Source: Ophiostoma sp. CBS 140.51
Taxonomy: Eukaryota; Ascomycota; Sordariomycetes; Ophiostomatales; Ophiostomataceae
DNA length: 64,000 bases
NCBI GenBank assembly: GCA_029298735.1
Contig: JANSLP010000004.1
Coordinates: 124,001-188,000, forward strand
Reading direction: 5' to 3'
The notes under the pieces are model-generated. The model worked only from the letters and a program-made list of their open reading frames with translations. It was not told where the DNA came from and did not search any database. The translations under genes were made by a program, and so were the position numbers. This document shows, in pieces, positions 9,818-21,554 of this stretch. How positions within the stretch are numbered: the first letter of the stretch is position 1; each line of letters begins with the position of its first letter.

Positions 9818-11025
9818 GGTGTCGACGATCAGAGGATTCGATAAGAAAAAAGATCAGAGAGATGATGTCAAAGATGGAACAAGGTTGCATTGAGAGAGAT
9901 GGCAGACGTCGGCAGAAGCCGAAAAGCTATGATGAAAGGAAAAAAGGTTGACAAGAGTGACTGAAATGGAAGTAAAGTAAAGGTTGACGCAAGGAGAGAG
10001 GGATGTCGTGACGAAAGAGAGAGGGGGGAGAAAAGAAAGAAAAAGAGAAGGGAAGAGACAGAAGAGAGAGAGGAAGGAGTGACGCGTTGCAAAGCTCAAA
10101 AAGAGGGGGGAATAAATACAGGAGGGAGGGGAGACCGGATCATCAGGCAGCTTTGCAAACAAATGCACAATAACAAAAGAAAAAGGAAGGAGCCATGGTG
10201 AAGTTTGACAAAAGAGGAAGTCACGATGGGCAGCACCGCTCACCGCGCCGTCATAAGACTTTTTTGGGAGGTGCGAGGAAGGTACGCCGTCGAGGCCGTT
10301 TACTTTGGAGTGTTAATGTAACCAATAACCTGCGAGGACTCTCGCTTGTCCTCTGTCGTGGCTTCCTCTTTTGAAAAAGAAAACGAGTGAGCCCACCAGA
10401 GGGCAGTCTGCCGTGAGTACTTTATTCATTGCACTCTTTAGGTGCCCTCTAGAAGTGAATACGCGTCTTGCTATTTATGCTTGCTGATTGTGCTCTTGCT
10501 TGCTCTGCGTGCACAGTTTGGGCACGTCATCTAGGTGAGCTCCCGCCGTTTTTTGATTTTATTTTGTGCTGCTCCTTCTCACCTTCTGGTCTCTCTTTTC
10601 ACCTACCCCATAATACCTCATGATTTCCCATTATGTGCAAGTGTGTTCGAAGAGGCAAACGCGTGTGCGTGTGATTTTCGTGATGCTGTGATTTTGCGTG
10701 AAGTTGTGTCATTATTTTAACCTATCATTGTTGCCGAGAAAGAAGCCGTGATGCTCCCTCGACCGCCTCCGTGAATATCGTACAATGCTTCCCATGGTAT
10801 CATGAATTTTTAGTTTCCTTCCCAATGCCTGTGATACTCCCCACAAATGCCATCCTCAAATGCTATCCCCGAACGCTGTCCCTATTTTTGTCCGTCCTCC
10901 GTCTAGTATTTGTCCAGATCGAGATATCTTCCCCGCAAAGTGGCGTTGTTTGTATCCTCCAGTCTATTTTTGTTCGTCTCCTTGTGTTATCCACATCCCG
11001 TAGATCGTAGCCTGCATCATCGTCG
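9818..11025. other. Intergenic, leader of acidic-protein gene and 3' flank of complex I factor
   Basis: From 9840 to 10200 the plus strand is strongly purine-rich (AGAGAGG, GGAAGAG runs), meaning CT-rich on the coding strand of the gene that starts at 9817; this fits its promoter and leader. From 10300 to 11025 I see T-rich, unstructured sequence and no gene. Confidence 0.5.
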
Positions 11026-12195
11026 TCATATCTTCTGCGTAGATTGGGCCCGGTACAGCGACCACGGCAGCTTCCACCCACTCTTGACACGGAACGCGTC
11101 GAAATCGGCAGCCTCCAACCGCGTCAAGTAGTCCTGTGCAGGCACGGCCTCGAGCAGCACATTGAAGCCCTTTTGCAGTGCACGCAGCTCGTCTCTCTCA
11201 CCGCCGTCTACTCCGCTCACACCTTCATAAGTATGGCCCGTCTCGCCCTCGTGCTCGTAGTCGTGGCCCGGGTCTTCGCCTGCACGAATGTTCTTGAGCA
11301 TCTCGCGTGCCGTGATCAAGTGGTCGTTGGCCCGCGTCGCTACACGAAATACGGCCTCACTCAAGCCAGGGGCCTCGGGGCCCTGGCGGTAGACGTCTTC
11401 TTCACGCACACCCGTGTCGGCAAGCACGTCGAGCGGCAACAAAAGCACAGGGTTGCGTTGCGGGAGGGCGTGCGATGCCGCACCTGTGGGTGGCGGTTTT
11501 GGTGCGGCCAGCACAGGGATGCCTCGCAGAATGGCGGCAATGCCGCACGCTTTGCCAATGTGGCTCGCCAAGTGGTCGACGTGCATCGACCGCAGCGGCA
11601 GCATCGCCAGCGTCACGTACATCAGAGTTGCGTACGTGCTCTCGGCGTACTCCTCGAGTGCGTCCAGGCTCGTAAACGGCCGGTTGTCCATGTACTGCTG
11701 CCGTGTCGAGATGAACCGCTGCAGCCAAAACTTAATGGAACTAAAGTTGCTGACAACACCGCCCTCTCGTGCTGCCAGACCTGCCAGCGCTGCATACAGC
11801 AGCATCGAGACCGGTTCCCGCGGCGGCTGCCCCTCAAACGTATTGTTAATGGAGTCCTTCCAAAACTGCATGCGCATGGCGCCAATGGTTGGGTTCGAGA
11901 CGGTCTCGGGCAGCCGTGCGAGCTCCAAGTTTAAGGTGCGCAACGCAAGGTAGGCGTCACGGACGCCGCGAGGCAGAAAATGGCGCACGAGGTGGGCATC
12001 GTAGTCGCCGGACCGCAGCTGGTTTACACAGTAGGATCGTGCCTTGTCGACGTCGGCGTCCGACACAAAGGAGCGGCGGGACTGTGCGGGTGTGGAGGAA
12101 GGCGAGGAGGAGGAGGACAAGCTCAAGCCGAGCAGGACAGAGCTTTGTGGCCGTGGCCGCCGTAGGGCGTGTCGAGAACTACGAGCGAATAGCAT
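11026..12195 (-). CDS. ndufaf6: NDUFAF6-like mitochondrial complex I assembly factor (squalene/phytoene synthase fold)
   Basis: Single-exon 389-aa protein. I start at the ATG at 12195, because the first 45 residues from there (MLFARSSRHALRRPR then Ser-rich, ending near RRSFVSD) form a good mitochondrial presequence: Arg-rich, no acidic residues, and RRSF resembles a processing site. The longer ORF from 12384 adds 63 residues that do not look like protein. The mature part follows the family: ARSYCVNQLRSGDYDAHLV, MRMQFWKDSINNTF, RPFTSLDALEEYAESTYATL, HVDHLASHIGKACGIAAILRG. The typical Asp-rich pairs of active squalene/phytoene synthases are not evident, as expected for the assembly-factor branch. 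Human NDUFAF6 acts in the matrix in early maturation of the ND1 module of NADH dehydrogenase. Confidence 0.87.
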   Translation of the reverse strand: MLFARSSRHALRRPRPQSSVLLGLSLSSSSSPSSTPAQSRRSFVSDADVDKARSYCVNQLRSGDYDAHLVRHFLPRGVRDAYLALRTLNLELARLPETVSNPTIGAMRMQFWKDSINNTFEGQPPREPVSMLLYAALAGLAAREGGVVSNFSSIKFWLQRFISTRQQYMDNRPFTSLDALEEYAESTYATLMYVTLAMLPLRSMHVDHLASHIGKACGIAAILRGIPVLAAPKPPPTGAASHALPQRNPVLLLPLDVLADTGVREEDVYRQGPEAPGLSEAVFRVATRANDHLITAREMLKNIRAGEDPGHDYEHEGETGHTYEGVSGVDGGERDELRALQKGFNVLLEAVPAQDYLTRLEAADFDAFRVKSGWKLPWSLYRAQSTQKI

Positions 12196-13230
12196 CTTGC
12201 CAGTAGGAGCGGGAGAGAAGAGTAGGAGGAGGTCGAAGAACAAAGGAAGGAAGAAAGGCGTTGTCGGGATCAAGTCGTTGGCATCATCATTTTTTCTCCG
12301 CAAAAAAAGCTTTGCAGAATCGCGACAAGACGTCAGTTTGGGGGCGGTTATGCGCGGTTCGCCACTATATTTGCAGGGAGCCAAAGAGAAGACAGAGCCA
12401 GAGAGCTTACCGGGAATTGGCTAATGTTGACCCAGAAAAATATGTGGGCAGCACTCGATAAGAATAGTTGTGGTCGATAAGAAACAGCCACTCACATCAC
12501 AGAGATTACATTGCTACTGTGTGAGCATCGAGTGCGTGTGTCTGACACTCGGTCTGTTAAACACAGAACAGAAGAACGATACGACTTTTTCTAGAATCTC
12601 AATCACATAGAATCAAGTACTATTAAAATTAATATTTAACAATCTTGTAATTTTGTGTGTCCTCTCTAGGGCACGTTTCTCAAAGTAAAGATTTTGCAGA
12701 GATATTTTTCATTTAAAAATCAACAAAAATCAACAATCCAATACATCATCACATTCAAAAAGGCACAAAATTGTAATGTAATAATTTCCTCATATATTTG
12801 GCGCGTCGGTCCCTGCGCAGTGTCTATGTTCCAAGAAAACAATAATAAGAAGAAAAGAGAAAATCCATACTAGGGGTATCCCACCAAGTTCTACTGTCAT
12901 TCCAAAAAAGTCTTTGACAACCCGCCAATAAAAATAATAAGGAGAAAAAAAAATGGAGAGCAAACAAAACAGAAACGCAAACTCCGAAATTCAGATCAGA
13001 TCGTCCCCTGGATATCAAAGGTAAGAATAAAAGGAAAACAAAAACAGAAAACAAAAGCACCTGCCCCTATATAGAAATGAAGTCGTCATGCGTGTGTTTC
13101 GTCCAGTAAAAATAACAAGAAACAACACAGGTCTGTCATCACCTCCCAACCGTCCAAAAACGTAAAGAAATGTAGAGATGCGGAAAAATGAAGAAAGAAA
13201 TGGAGGAATTAGTACACAAAATGGAAATGA
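12196..13230. other. Intergenic between complex I factor and areA/nit-2
   Basis: Both flanking genes are on the minus strand, so this holds the leader of the complex I factor (12200-12420, purine-rich on plus) and the 3' UTR of the GATA factor (13060-13230). The middle, about 12590-12900, is distinctly AT-rich with A and T runs. No gene seen. Confidence 0.5.
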
Positions 13231-16200
13231 TTATAGACTCATAGTGAGCCACTCCCACTCCTGCGGACCACCCGCCGAGCCACCAGGCGTCATCATCGAG
13301 CCGCCCGAGGCTGCAGGGCCCATGCCGATCATTCCGGGGCCCATGGGACGCTGGGTCACACCAAAGGCGTTAGCCAGGCCTAGGTTGCTGGTGTGCTTGT
13401 CCATGAAGCTGAGGCCGGTGCTGGCACCCATGGACAGAGCATCGTTAGAGCCCGTCGAGTTGGCAGGACTATCGATGTCCATGATGCTGCTGCCACCAAG
13501 ACCAACGTCGCTGGGGGTGACGGCCATGTTCTGGTTGCTGCTGTTGTTGTTGGCGTTCGAGTTGCTCGTGTTGGCGTTGCTGACGCTCTTGCTATGGCGA
13601 CGCTGGCGCTTGGAGGTAGTCGAGGACGAAGAAGAGGCAGCAGCCAGGTTGCGCGGGAGAGAGGCGGCACCAGGGCCAGGCGTGTTCTTGGGCGGGGCAG
13701 CGGCAATGGGAACGACACCCTTGCCACCACTGACAGAGCCCGAGTAGCTAGCAGGGGTGCTGCCGGCGGTGTTGCCACCGTTGCCGCTGGCAGGGGACTC
13801 GCTGTCGTGGACACTGCCGGCACGGTTCAGCTGCGACGGAGGGGTAGTAACACTCGAAGCATTGGCGGCCGACTGGATATTGACGTTGGACGACGAGGCG
13901 GTGGCAGTCATGGAAAGCGTCGAGTTCTTGCGCGTACTGGAACCCGAGGCGTTGCCCTTCTTGCCGGAGCGCGTGCTTGTACCGCCCACGGGGAGGCTGG
14001 CACCCGAACCACGGTTGCGCTTCTTGATAACGTCCGTCTTCAAACTCAGCGGGCGGACGACACCGTGCAGCTTCAAGAACAGGCCACAGGCGTTGCAAAG
14101 AGGCTGGCCCTCAGGGTTGCGGCGCCATAGAGGTGTGGTCTGCGTGAAGCAGTTGGTACACGTAGTCGGGGCCGAAGACTCGCCCTGGGCCTGCAGGTTC
14201 GTAGACGAGCCGTGCTTGGAACCGGGGATGGGAGGCGTGGAGGGCCGGCTAGGCGCCACCGAGCTGTAGCCCGAAGCATGGCCACCTATATCGTTGGGCG
14301 GAGAGTTGGGGTTCGACTGGCCCATCATGTCAAAGCCACCCGAAATGCTACCAGCGCGGTTGACGTTGGGGGTCGAGGCCGTGCGCGGCATCTTCTGTTG
14401 GCGACGGTCGTTGCCACTGGCACCACTGATGCTGCCGTTGCGGAAGGACTGCGACTGCGACCGCGTGAGGTTGCTGGCGGTGTTGTTGCTGGCCGAGCCG
14501 CTGCTGCCGTCCCACTCAACCGTGTTCATGTCGTTGAAGTCGTTCGTCGTTGTGCCACCAATGGTGACCTGCTTGCGAGGCGGAATGCCACCGGGGTAGC
14601 GAGCAGCCTGGGTGCTAAACTGGCCAGGTAGGGACGCGTCCCATCCCAGGTTGCCGTTGCCAACAGAGCCAGGGCCACTGCTGCCATCCAGACCAGTGTC
14701 ATCCATACCGGGAGAATAGTCGCCGCTGTTGATGGCCATGTTGCGCTCGGCAAAAGCGCCAGCCTCATCCTCGTCGGCATCGGAATCGGCGCCGAACGAG
14801 AACATGTTGTCACTCAACAGGCTGTTGTTGTTGGTCAGGCCCGGGGACTGCTCGGACACCTGGGCATCGTGGTGCTGCTGGTGGAAGACCTGGGTGGGGT
14901 CAATGTGGCTGAAAGACGTCGAGAAGCCAGACACGCTCTCGGGGCCCGTCGTCGACACGGAACCGGGCTGGAACATGTTGTTGCCTGCACTGCTACCGTA
15001 CATCAAAGGGTTGGCCGAGTGGCCAGCCGTCGTTGTGATGCTGCTGGCAATGGACGAGGACATGGCACCCGTGGTGGAGGGAGGACCCTGGCGGAAGCCC
15101 TGAGGACCACGTTGGTTCTGGCCGCGGATGTCCATGGCACCAAAGTAGAAGCCCTCACCGTTGGGGCCACCAACACTGCCATCGTTGAGCGGGTGAGGAG
15201 TCGAAGCCGTCGAGTGATAAGCCGAGCCAGGCGGCGAGTAATAGTCGGCCGTGGTGGGTATGGAAGACGAAGGCATAGACGGGCCGCTGTTGCTATACAT
15301 GTTGGAGAAGAGACCGTGGTTGACCATGGGAGAAGAAGAGGGAGAAATGCAGAATTGCTGCTGGAACGGGCCAGCCGAGGTCAAAAGGCTATCATTGTCC
15401 ATAAAGGAGTCCAGAGGGAAGGGAATGCCGTTGGGCGTAGGGTGATCGTGGTTCGTGAGGCCGGTAGGAATGGAGTGGTCCAGGGCGTAGTCCTGCAGCT
15501 CCGGGTCAACCTCCAGGTCGGCGTTGTTGCCGGTAGCAGGCACATGAGGCGAGAAATTGGCAGGCCGTTTCCGCGTCTGAGTTGTTAGTTTGAGTTTGGG
15601 TCCAGGATCCTGGGAGGAAGGAGTAAAAGAGGAGGGGTGGGATGTAGGAGCAGGAGGAAGAGGAGGAGGGGGAAAAGGACGCACCCGACGGTCGTCGATG
15701 CTGGTCTTGCGGTGATGGCGGGTGACATAGGCGAACTCGTCCTGGCCGACCTGGTGCTGTGCGACGGGCACACTTTGGGGAACAAACGGCTTTCCAGGCT
15801 CCCGGCGAGACTTGATAGGAATGGCGCCGGCGACGGCATGGGCCGATGAGTGGTGGTCCTTGCTGCCGGGGATCATCATGCCACCGGCGGCATCCAGCGT
15901 CATGGCCGAGCCATCGGCGGGCGACGCAACGTTGCGAGGGTCGATGAAGTCGTCCATGCTCATGGGGTCGTTGGACGACCCCGGCATGCCGTACATGTGC
16001 TGCTGGTTGTTGTTTTGGAACAACATGCTCTGCTCACTAGACTTGCGCAACTGGGCGATGCCACTGGGAGCGTTGGCAATGGGAGCCTTGGGAGGGGAGG
16101 GCCTATATGTAGTTAGCATTTGTTATCATGAAGTGGATCTTCTGGTGCGTCTGTTATCTTTGCGGGAGAATACACCAAAAAAGAAAACAAAAAAAATACG

Positions 16201-16814
16201 TACTGGGGAGGCTGCGCCGTCTTGAGCTTAACGTGCATCATGCGCCACGTCAAGTTCTCCATGCGCTCCATGTTCGGGAGCTGCTGCTTCGTCTTGGAAA
16301 AGAAACGCCAGATCTCGGTTGCCAAAGGATCTTGCTTCTGCATCTCCTCCGGGCTACCGGGAGTGGCCGAAGCCTCACTGCCGTCGGCACCCCTCCGCAG
16401 ATCGGCAAACACATCATCACGGGTCAAACGGCCCTGGGCCGACTGGAACAGAGTGTCCACGTCGAGGCCAAGACGGCCAGCGGCGGACGGGCTGGTGGGC
16501 GAAGCCACCGAAGCCATGGAATACGACGGGGCTACGGCAGATGCCGATGTGTGCATGCCACCAGCGCTGTGCATACCGGCCATGGCGCTCATGTCGTTAT
16601 AGTCGTGTTGCTGGAAGTGTTCGCTGGAGAAGTCGAGGCTGAGGTTGTTGTGGTTGTGTTGGTGATGTTGCTGCTGGCCAGGCGGTCCGTGGACCGCGCC
16701 TGGGCCGCCCGTTGGTCTACGGGGGAAGCGGAAGTCGTGCTCTGTTGTTGTGATGTTCATGCTCATCATGGGACTCGACGTGCCATGCGGCGACGTCGTG
16801 CTGGCGGCCATCAT
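13231..16814 (-). CDS. areA: Global nitrogen regulator, GATA factor AreA/NIT2
   Basis: Model: 16204-16814, 15685-16102, 13231-15576 (1,124 aa). The N-terminus carries the conserved segment MNITTTEHDFRFPRRP, then GRLTRDDVFADLRRG and DPLATEIWRFFSKTKQQLP followed by ERMENLTWRMMHVKL, all typical of Sordariomycete NIT2. A single type-IVa zinc finger C-x2-C-x17-C-x2-C lies at about residues 816-840 (14086-14160 in DNA), followed by a basic tail (VIKKRNRGSG). The extreme C-terminus EWEWLTMSL is the conserved end that interacts with the repressor NMR/NmrA in Neurospora. Between these lie long Ser/Asn/Gly/Gln-rich disordered segments. The second intron is 108 nt, has no stop and is in frame, so it is easily misread as coding. 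Role: nuclear activator of nitrate, purine and amino-acid use when ammonium and glutamine are low. A splice acceptor ends 9 bp before the ATG. Confidence 0.95.
15577..15684 (-). other. In-frame 108-nt intron in areA/nit-2
   Basis: On the coding strand it begins GTGCGT and ends AAACTAACAACTCAG, a near-perfect branch site and acceptor, with a pyrimidine-rich interior. It is phase 0, a multiple of three, and stop-free, so the unspliced reading adds a 36-residue proline-rich insert. Removal joins SIDDRR directly to TRKRPANFSP, the expected NIT2 sequence. Confidence 0.8.
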
Positions 16815-16823
16815 GGCGGCCAG

Positions 16824-16860
16824 CTGTGTGAAAGAGAGAGAAAAAAAGAAAAGAGAAAAG
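16824..16860 (-). other. 3' splice site immediately upstream of the areA/nit-2 start codon
   Basis: On the minus strand a 30-nt nearly pure pyrimidine tract (16831-16860) is followed by CACACAG (16824-16830) and then, after nine bases, ATGATG. This is the form of a strong acceptor, so the areA transcript probably has a spliced 5' UTR, or a further 5' coding exon. I could not identify the matching donor with confidence. Confidence 0.6.
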
Positions 16861-19800
16861 GCGGAGCGCGGGTGCACGGGACACTGGCGCAATTAAAGAC
16901 GAGTCTTTGCGTGTATGTTTCAAACAGACGTCAAACTACACAATGCAATTGTCTGACTCGACCGACGGTGTATTGTCGTGCTTGTTTGTTCCGCGGAGAA
17001 GTCGAGATCGAAGGATAGACCGCACCGTTCTGTCGGGACAAGAGGGGGGGTGTGGCGGGTGTGAGAGGGGGGAAAGAAGGATGCGAATGCTGCTGAAGGA
17101 GGGAAAACCTTCGGGGATGGAAACGAAAATAACAAATGCGAAAGTATGTCGTCACAAGAGACGGTCGAAAGCACACTCGGTCGAGGTGAGCAAGGAAAGA
17201 AAGTTTGGTGGTGATGGAGGATGGAGAACGGGAAGAAGAAGAAAGCGCGGGGGATGGGCGAAAAATTACGAGAGAAAAACCTCTTTTTGGCTCTTTCAGC
17301 GTCCCCACGTCGGCCGGGTCGTCCGCTTGGCGGGTTCTCTCCAGGGTCCAGTGGCCTTTTGCGCACGCGATCGCAGGGCCAGGCGGCGAAGACGATCGGA
17401 TCTTAAATGATATATAAAGCACACGGATTCGACAAGGCTGACGATATTGGTGTTGCTGTTGTTTATTCTGTTTTTCTTCTGCCGTTTTCTTGTTCCTGAA
17501 TTCGACTGTTCGGTTGGTCGTTGCAGCTCGGGTTCCGTCGCAAGGGGCTCTGAGGGCTCTGACTCTGACTCTGACTCTGACTCTTTACTGGGCGAGTGGC
17601 GAATTGGAATGTAGAGCTGGCGGTGGGGAGGGAGATAAAGAGAGAGGCCGGAGAGGAGAGAAAAGAAAGAAGGAATCGAAATACGGGAGGAAAGAGGTGG
17701 AAGCAGAAAACGTAAATGCGAAAGGAGGGAAAGAGAGGAGGGAATAGGAACGAGACCAAAAATAAGAATAGAATGAGAAAAAAACGAGGTGGAACGGGGA
17801 TTGGGAGTATTAAAAATAAAGCGCCTGGAAAAGAGGGAATAGAGGGACAAGGGAAGAAGACGAAGGCGAGGAGGGAAATTGATGAAGTGGATGGGGGACT
17901 CGGGAGGAGGGGAAAGTACACAAAATACAGCGCCCTACAGCATACATAGTAAGATACATAAGAGACAAGAGCGGGCCCTACGGCAGTAGTGGGTGGCTAC
18001 AGCAGTTCGTTTTGGAAAGAGGCACGGGCAAATAAATGTCGAGACGACTCGAGAGAAAGAGCGACGGCGTATAGGCGCTACGGAATAGTCATTGTCGCAT
18101 CCTTTGCTCTTTCCGCCGTTCCTCTTTTCCACATGGGACAGTAGCTTGTACCCTTTATTTGTTACGTCGAGCTTGCGGTTGCTCTTACTCCTGCATTTAC
18201 ATCATTGCCATTCGCTCCTTACTTCTCGTAGCTCTTCTCCAGTTTGCTTCTTTTTTGTGGTCTTTTTGTGGTCTTTTGCCTCCGAACGACGGAGGGTGCT
18301 CCGACTGCATACTCGCAGTGGGCAAGAGCGACCGTGGCGCATGCAGGGTGGGCAACAGGGACAGGAAAGACCGAAGGACAGGAAGACAGAAAGAACGAGG
18401 GACGGCCAAAAAGCCAAAGAGTGTAGGCGGAGGAAAGAACAAGAAAAGGCGTGGGAATAGGCAGGGGACAAGCAGGAGTTGACCTGCAGGCAGGAGCGCA
18501 GAGGGACATCCGACTTTTGGCTTTGGGACAGGCAGGGAACGAGAAAAGAGAAAATGGGGGTCGTTGGTGCTGTCTGTGTGTCTTTCAAGGTTGGGGGCCG
18601 CATCGCCGGGTTTTTCCTCTTCTCTCTTCTTCGTTCCTGCCCTCTGTGCACCCCTGTCGCTTCCTTCTTTTTTGTTCGTCTTGTCGTTCTTTTCTCGAAG
18701 TTGCTTCTAGTCCGCTGTTCTTGCCTTGTTCCCTATTCGCTCCTTCCTGGGTCTCCATTTTTGAAGCTGTTTCTCTGGATTCTGACCCCGTTCGTCTTTC
18801 CCCTTTTCGTCTCTTGCCCTTTTTGACCTTGGCAACAGAGCCTGTTGGAGAAACAGCGACCGACTCCAAGTATGCAACTATTTTGTTCACGTAGACCCAT
18901 ATGGGGAGAGTCGGGTTGGCTTTAGTTTGGGGGGGGATGGGCCAGAAGGCAAACCGAACAGGGAAGAGCGATGGAAGAAGGAGACGAAAGAGACGACGGC
19001 GAGAGCATCAGAACGTAGAAAACAGAAAGAGCAGAGCAGCAAGAGGGCAGCCTTGGTGGGGACCTGAGGGAAGGAGACGATGGAGACGACGGAGTCGCTC
19101 CGGAGGAAAAGGACAACACCTGTACTCAGGCTGTCACCACAGTCCACTGCAGTTTTATATGTCCATCCATCATCATCCACCCAAAACATCGCCGGTGGCG
19201 GTCGCATCTGTGGAAGAGAGAGTCGCAGTGTTGCAGCGCAGGGGGCGGATGGGGGTTTGCGCCGCGCCAAGGACGACAAGGTCGACGCTGCGACTTATGA
19301 CACCGGAGAACGATGCGTGCAGGAAGCAGAAGAAGAGGAGAGGGGAACCAGAGGAACAAGAACGAAGAAAGAGGGCCGAGAGACTGAGGAGGGGCGCTCG
19401 AGGCAAAAAGAACGGCAGCGCTGGAGACTCTGGGGCCAGTCAGAGGCGCGGATGCCGTCGCAGCAAGAAAGGACGACCAGCCCGCTGTAGCAGCTAGCGC
19501 GTTAGCGTACCAGCGCTAGACCAGGTCTGCTTGCAGGCATTTGTGACGGCCAGACGAGCCAGACTTGAGATGAAGAAGTGATGTTGATAAAGTGTCTTGA
19601 CAAGCAGACGAGGCCGCAAGAAGGCAACGATGATGGCAGTCTGCGTTCTGAAAGACATACGGTCCTTCTTGTCACCTCAGAGAGTGCCGGATGACGAGCC
19701 CTGTCAAGCACAGTCCAATATCAACATCCCGGTACGATACTCCGAAGCATCGACGACTCTCACACCCAGCAAGAACCGTGAACACTAGCGCGGCCGCACT

Positions 19801-20400
19801 AACCTCGACAGCGTGTCTGCTCCGGCGCTGTGAGAGCTGCATGGGCTCCAGAGACAAGAGGCAAGATGGGCTTCAAGTTTTAGCGGGCCCAGGCGAAGCC
19901 AGGTTAGGCGGAGCGTCAGCGATGGGTCCGCCTTTGACGCCTATTTACCTGCAGGGTACGAGTCGAATAAAGACGGAAAGAAGACGTAGTAGCCAGCTTG
20001 CCTGACCAATTTACAGATCCGGTGGGAACAAGCAATAACTGCCTGCAGGGCCGGGTGGTGGACCATCTCGAAATGACGAGGGCGTGGGAGTGGGTGTGCA
20101 CACGCTTTACAGGTGGGGGAGAACAAGACGAAGAAGAAGAAGACAAAGTCGATGAAAAGAAAGAGGGAGTGGAAGAAGGGAAGACGGAGAAAGCCAAGGA
20201 GACGAAACAGAACTATGACCAAGAAAGGAGCAAATGTCAAGACGAAGAACAGAACAGGGCAAATGGTTGCATCAGCAAGACAAGCCGATACTTCAACGGA
20301 AGTGGTGAACGGCCGAGAAGGGGGACGAAGACGAAGAGGGGAAATAATGGATGGGAAAGAAAAAAGAGGTGAGAGGGAATGCACCGTCTCGTGCTGCAAG
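16861..20400. other. Upstream region of areA/nit-2, purine-rich on plus strand
   Basis: No credible protein gene. Long stretches (17040-17290, 17620-17930, 18350-18480, 18940-19490, 20110-20390) are dominated by AG/GA on the plus strand, so CT-rich on the strand from which areA is transcribed. This suggests that areA's promoter and long leader, or several minus-strand non-coding transcripts, extend back to about 20.4 kb. ORFs here are Lys/Arg/Glu-rich on one strand and Ser/Leu/Phe-rich on the other, as expected from biased sequence. A (CTCTGA)n microsatellite lies at 17557-17584. Confidence 0.4.
17557..17584 (+). repeat. (CTCTGA)n microsatellite
   Basis: About 4.7 perfect copies of a 6-bp unit. 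Confidence 0.9.
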
Positions 20401-21531
20401 CCTATTTCAAGCTCTTTTGTCTTCCCGGTGGCACATCCCACGCTTTTCATATGGCAGCCGTGCCCTGGATACGATGGTCCGGAGCACATCCAAATATGGA
20501 GTTCGTACAGGACGGCCAGGCAATGTAAGATGCACATGTTACCACACTTGCTCTGTACCTGGACGCGGGATGGAAACAGAATGAGTATGTGCTGTGTATA
20601 TGGGGGAGTTCACGGCCAGCTATTTACAGATTATCCATGCCGAACACTTACAGCAGCAATACCCGGTATATTGTGTTACGAGTACACTCCGTACAGGCGC
20701 CATAAGATACATTCAAATAGCACGAGAAACAAAAAGCATGGGGGTAGCCATGGCATTTCGTGGTTTTTGTGCCGTTTGGGACGAATGCAGAGCATTTACA
20801 GCGAGCCATGCCGCGCCGCCCCAGCTGATGGAGAAACGACGAGTGGAAGCAAAGGAATATGAAGACCCGAGCAGCCATACAAACGTCTCACAAAATAAAA
20901 AACAGTGACCCGTCTCCCACAGACATTTTCTGAGACTGGGATGTCTACCCCCCTGCCCGACCATCGGCTGCAAGCCATCTTCCCAGTAAACCCAGCCGCC
21001 ATGCAGCACACACCCTGAGCAATTGAAATTCAAAAAAGTGTGAGAGGATGTGGGATGAGGATGCACACACAGCTCTCTTTATCTATTTCCGCCATGGCGC
21101 TTTGCAACGGCTACGCGAGGTCGAAGGAAAAGAACGGGAGACAGTGAGAGTGCACAGTCCTCGTCCTGGTATCTTTATCACATATCACCAACAAAGAAGG
21201 GAAAAGGGGATTGTGATGCCCAGCCTGCCGCGTGGTAGCGATCGACATACTCGAGGCTCAACAACAGACTGTCGATGTGGGTTCGATGTTGACAAAAGAC
21301 AAAAGCCATGAGAGAGCACAAGAAATCATGAAGAAGAACCGGAATGTTGCCCCTCCAAGACCCTCTTCGTCTTGTTCCGTTCCCCGTTTGGAACGCTACG
21401 ACGTGCAACGGGGAGGGACCCCTTGCTTCATCAAGACGTCAAAGTCCCGCCGACAAAGAGGAAGAAAGGGAAAAGAAGCCCAAAAAAGAAGCCGCAGCGG
21501 GCCAGGGTCCACCATAGGCTGTTGTGACAGG

Positions 21532-21554
21532 CAAATCCAAATCCAAATCCAAAT
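21532..21554 (+). repeat. (AAATCC)n microsatellite
   Basis: Three perfect AAATCC units plus partial copies on both sides; it runs directly into a TACGGAGTAC word at 21554. Confidence 0.85.

Noticed and set aside
12196..12384. Longer N-terminus for the complex I factor
   Set aside because: The 63 extra residues resemble translated leader and would bury the clear mitochondrial presequence that starts at 12195.
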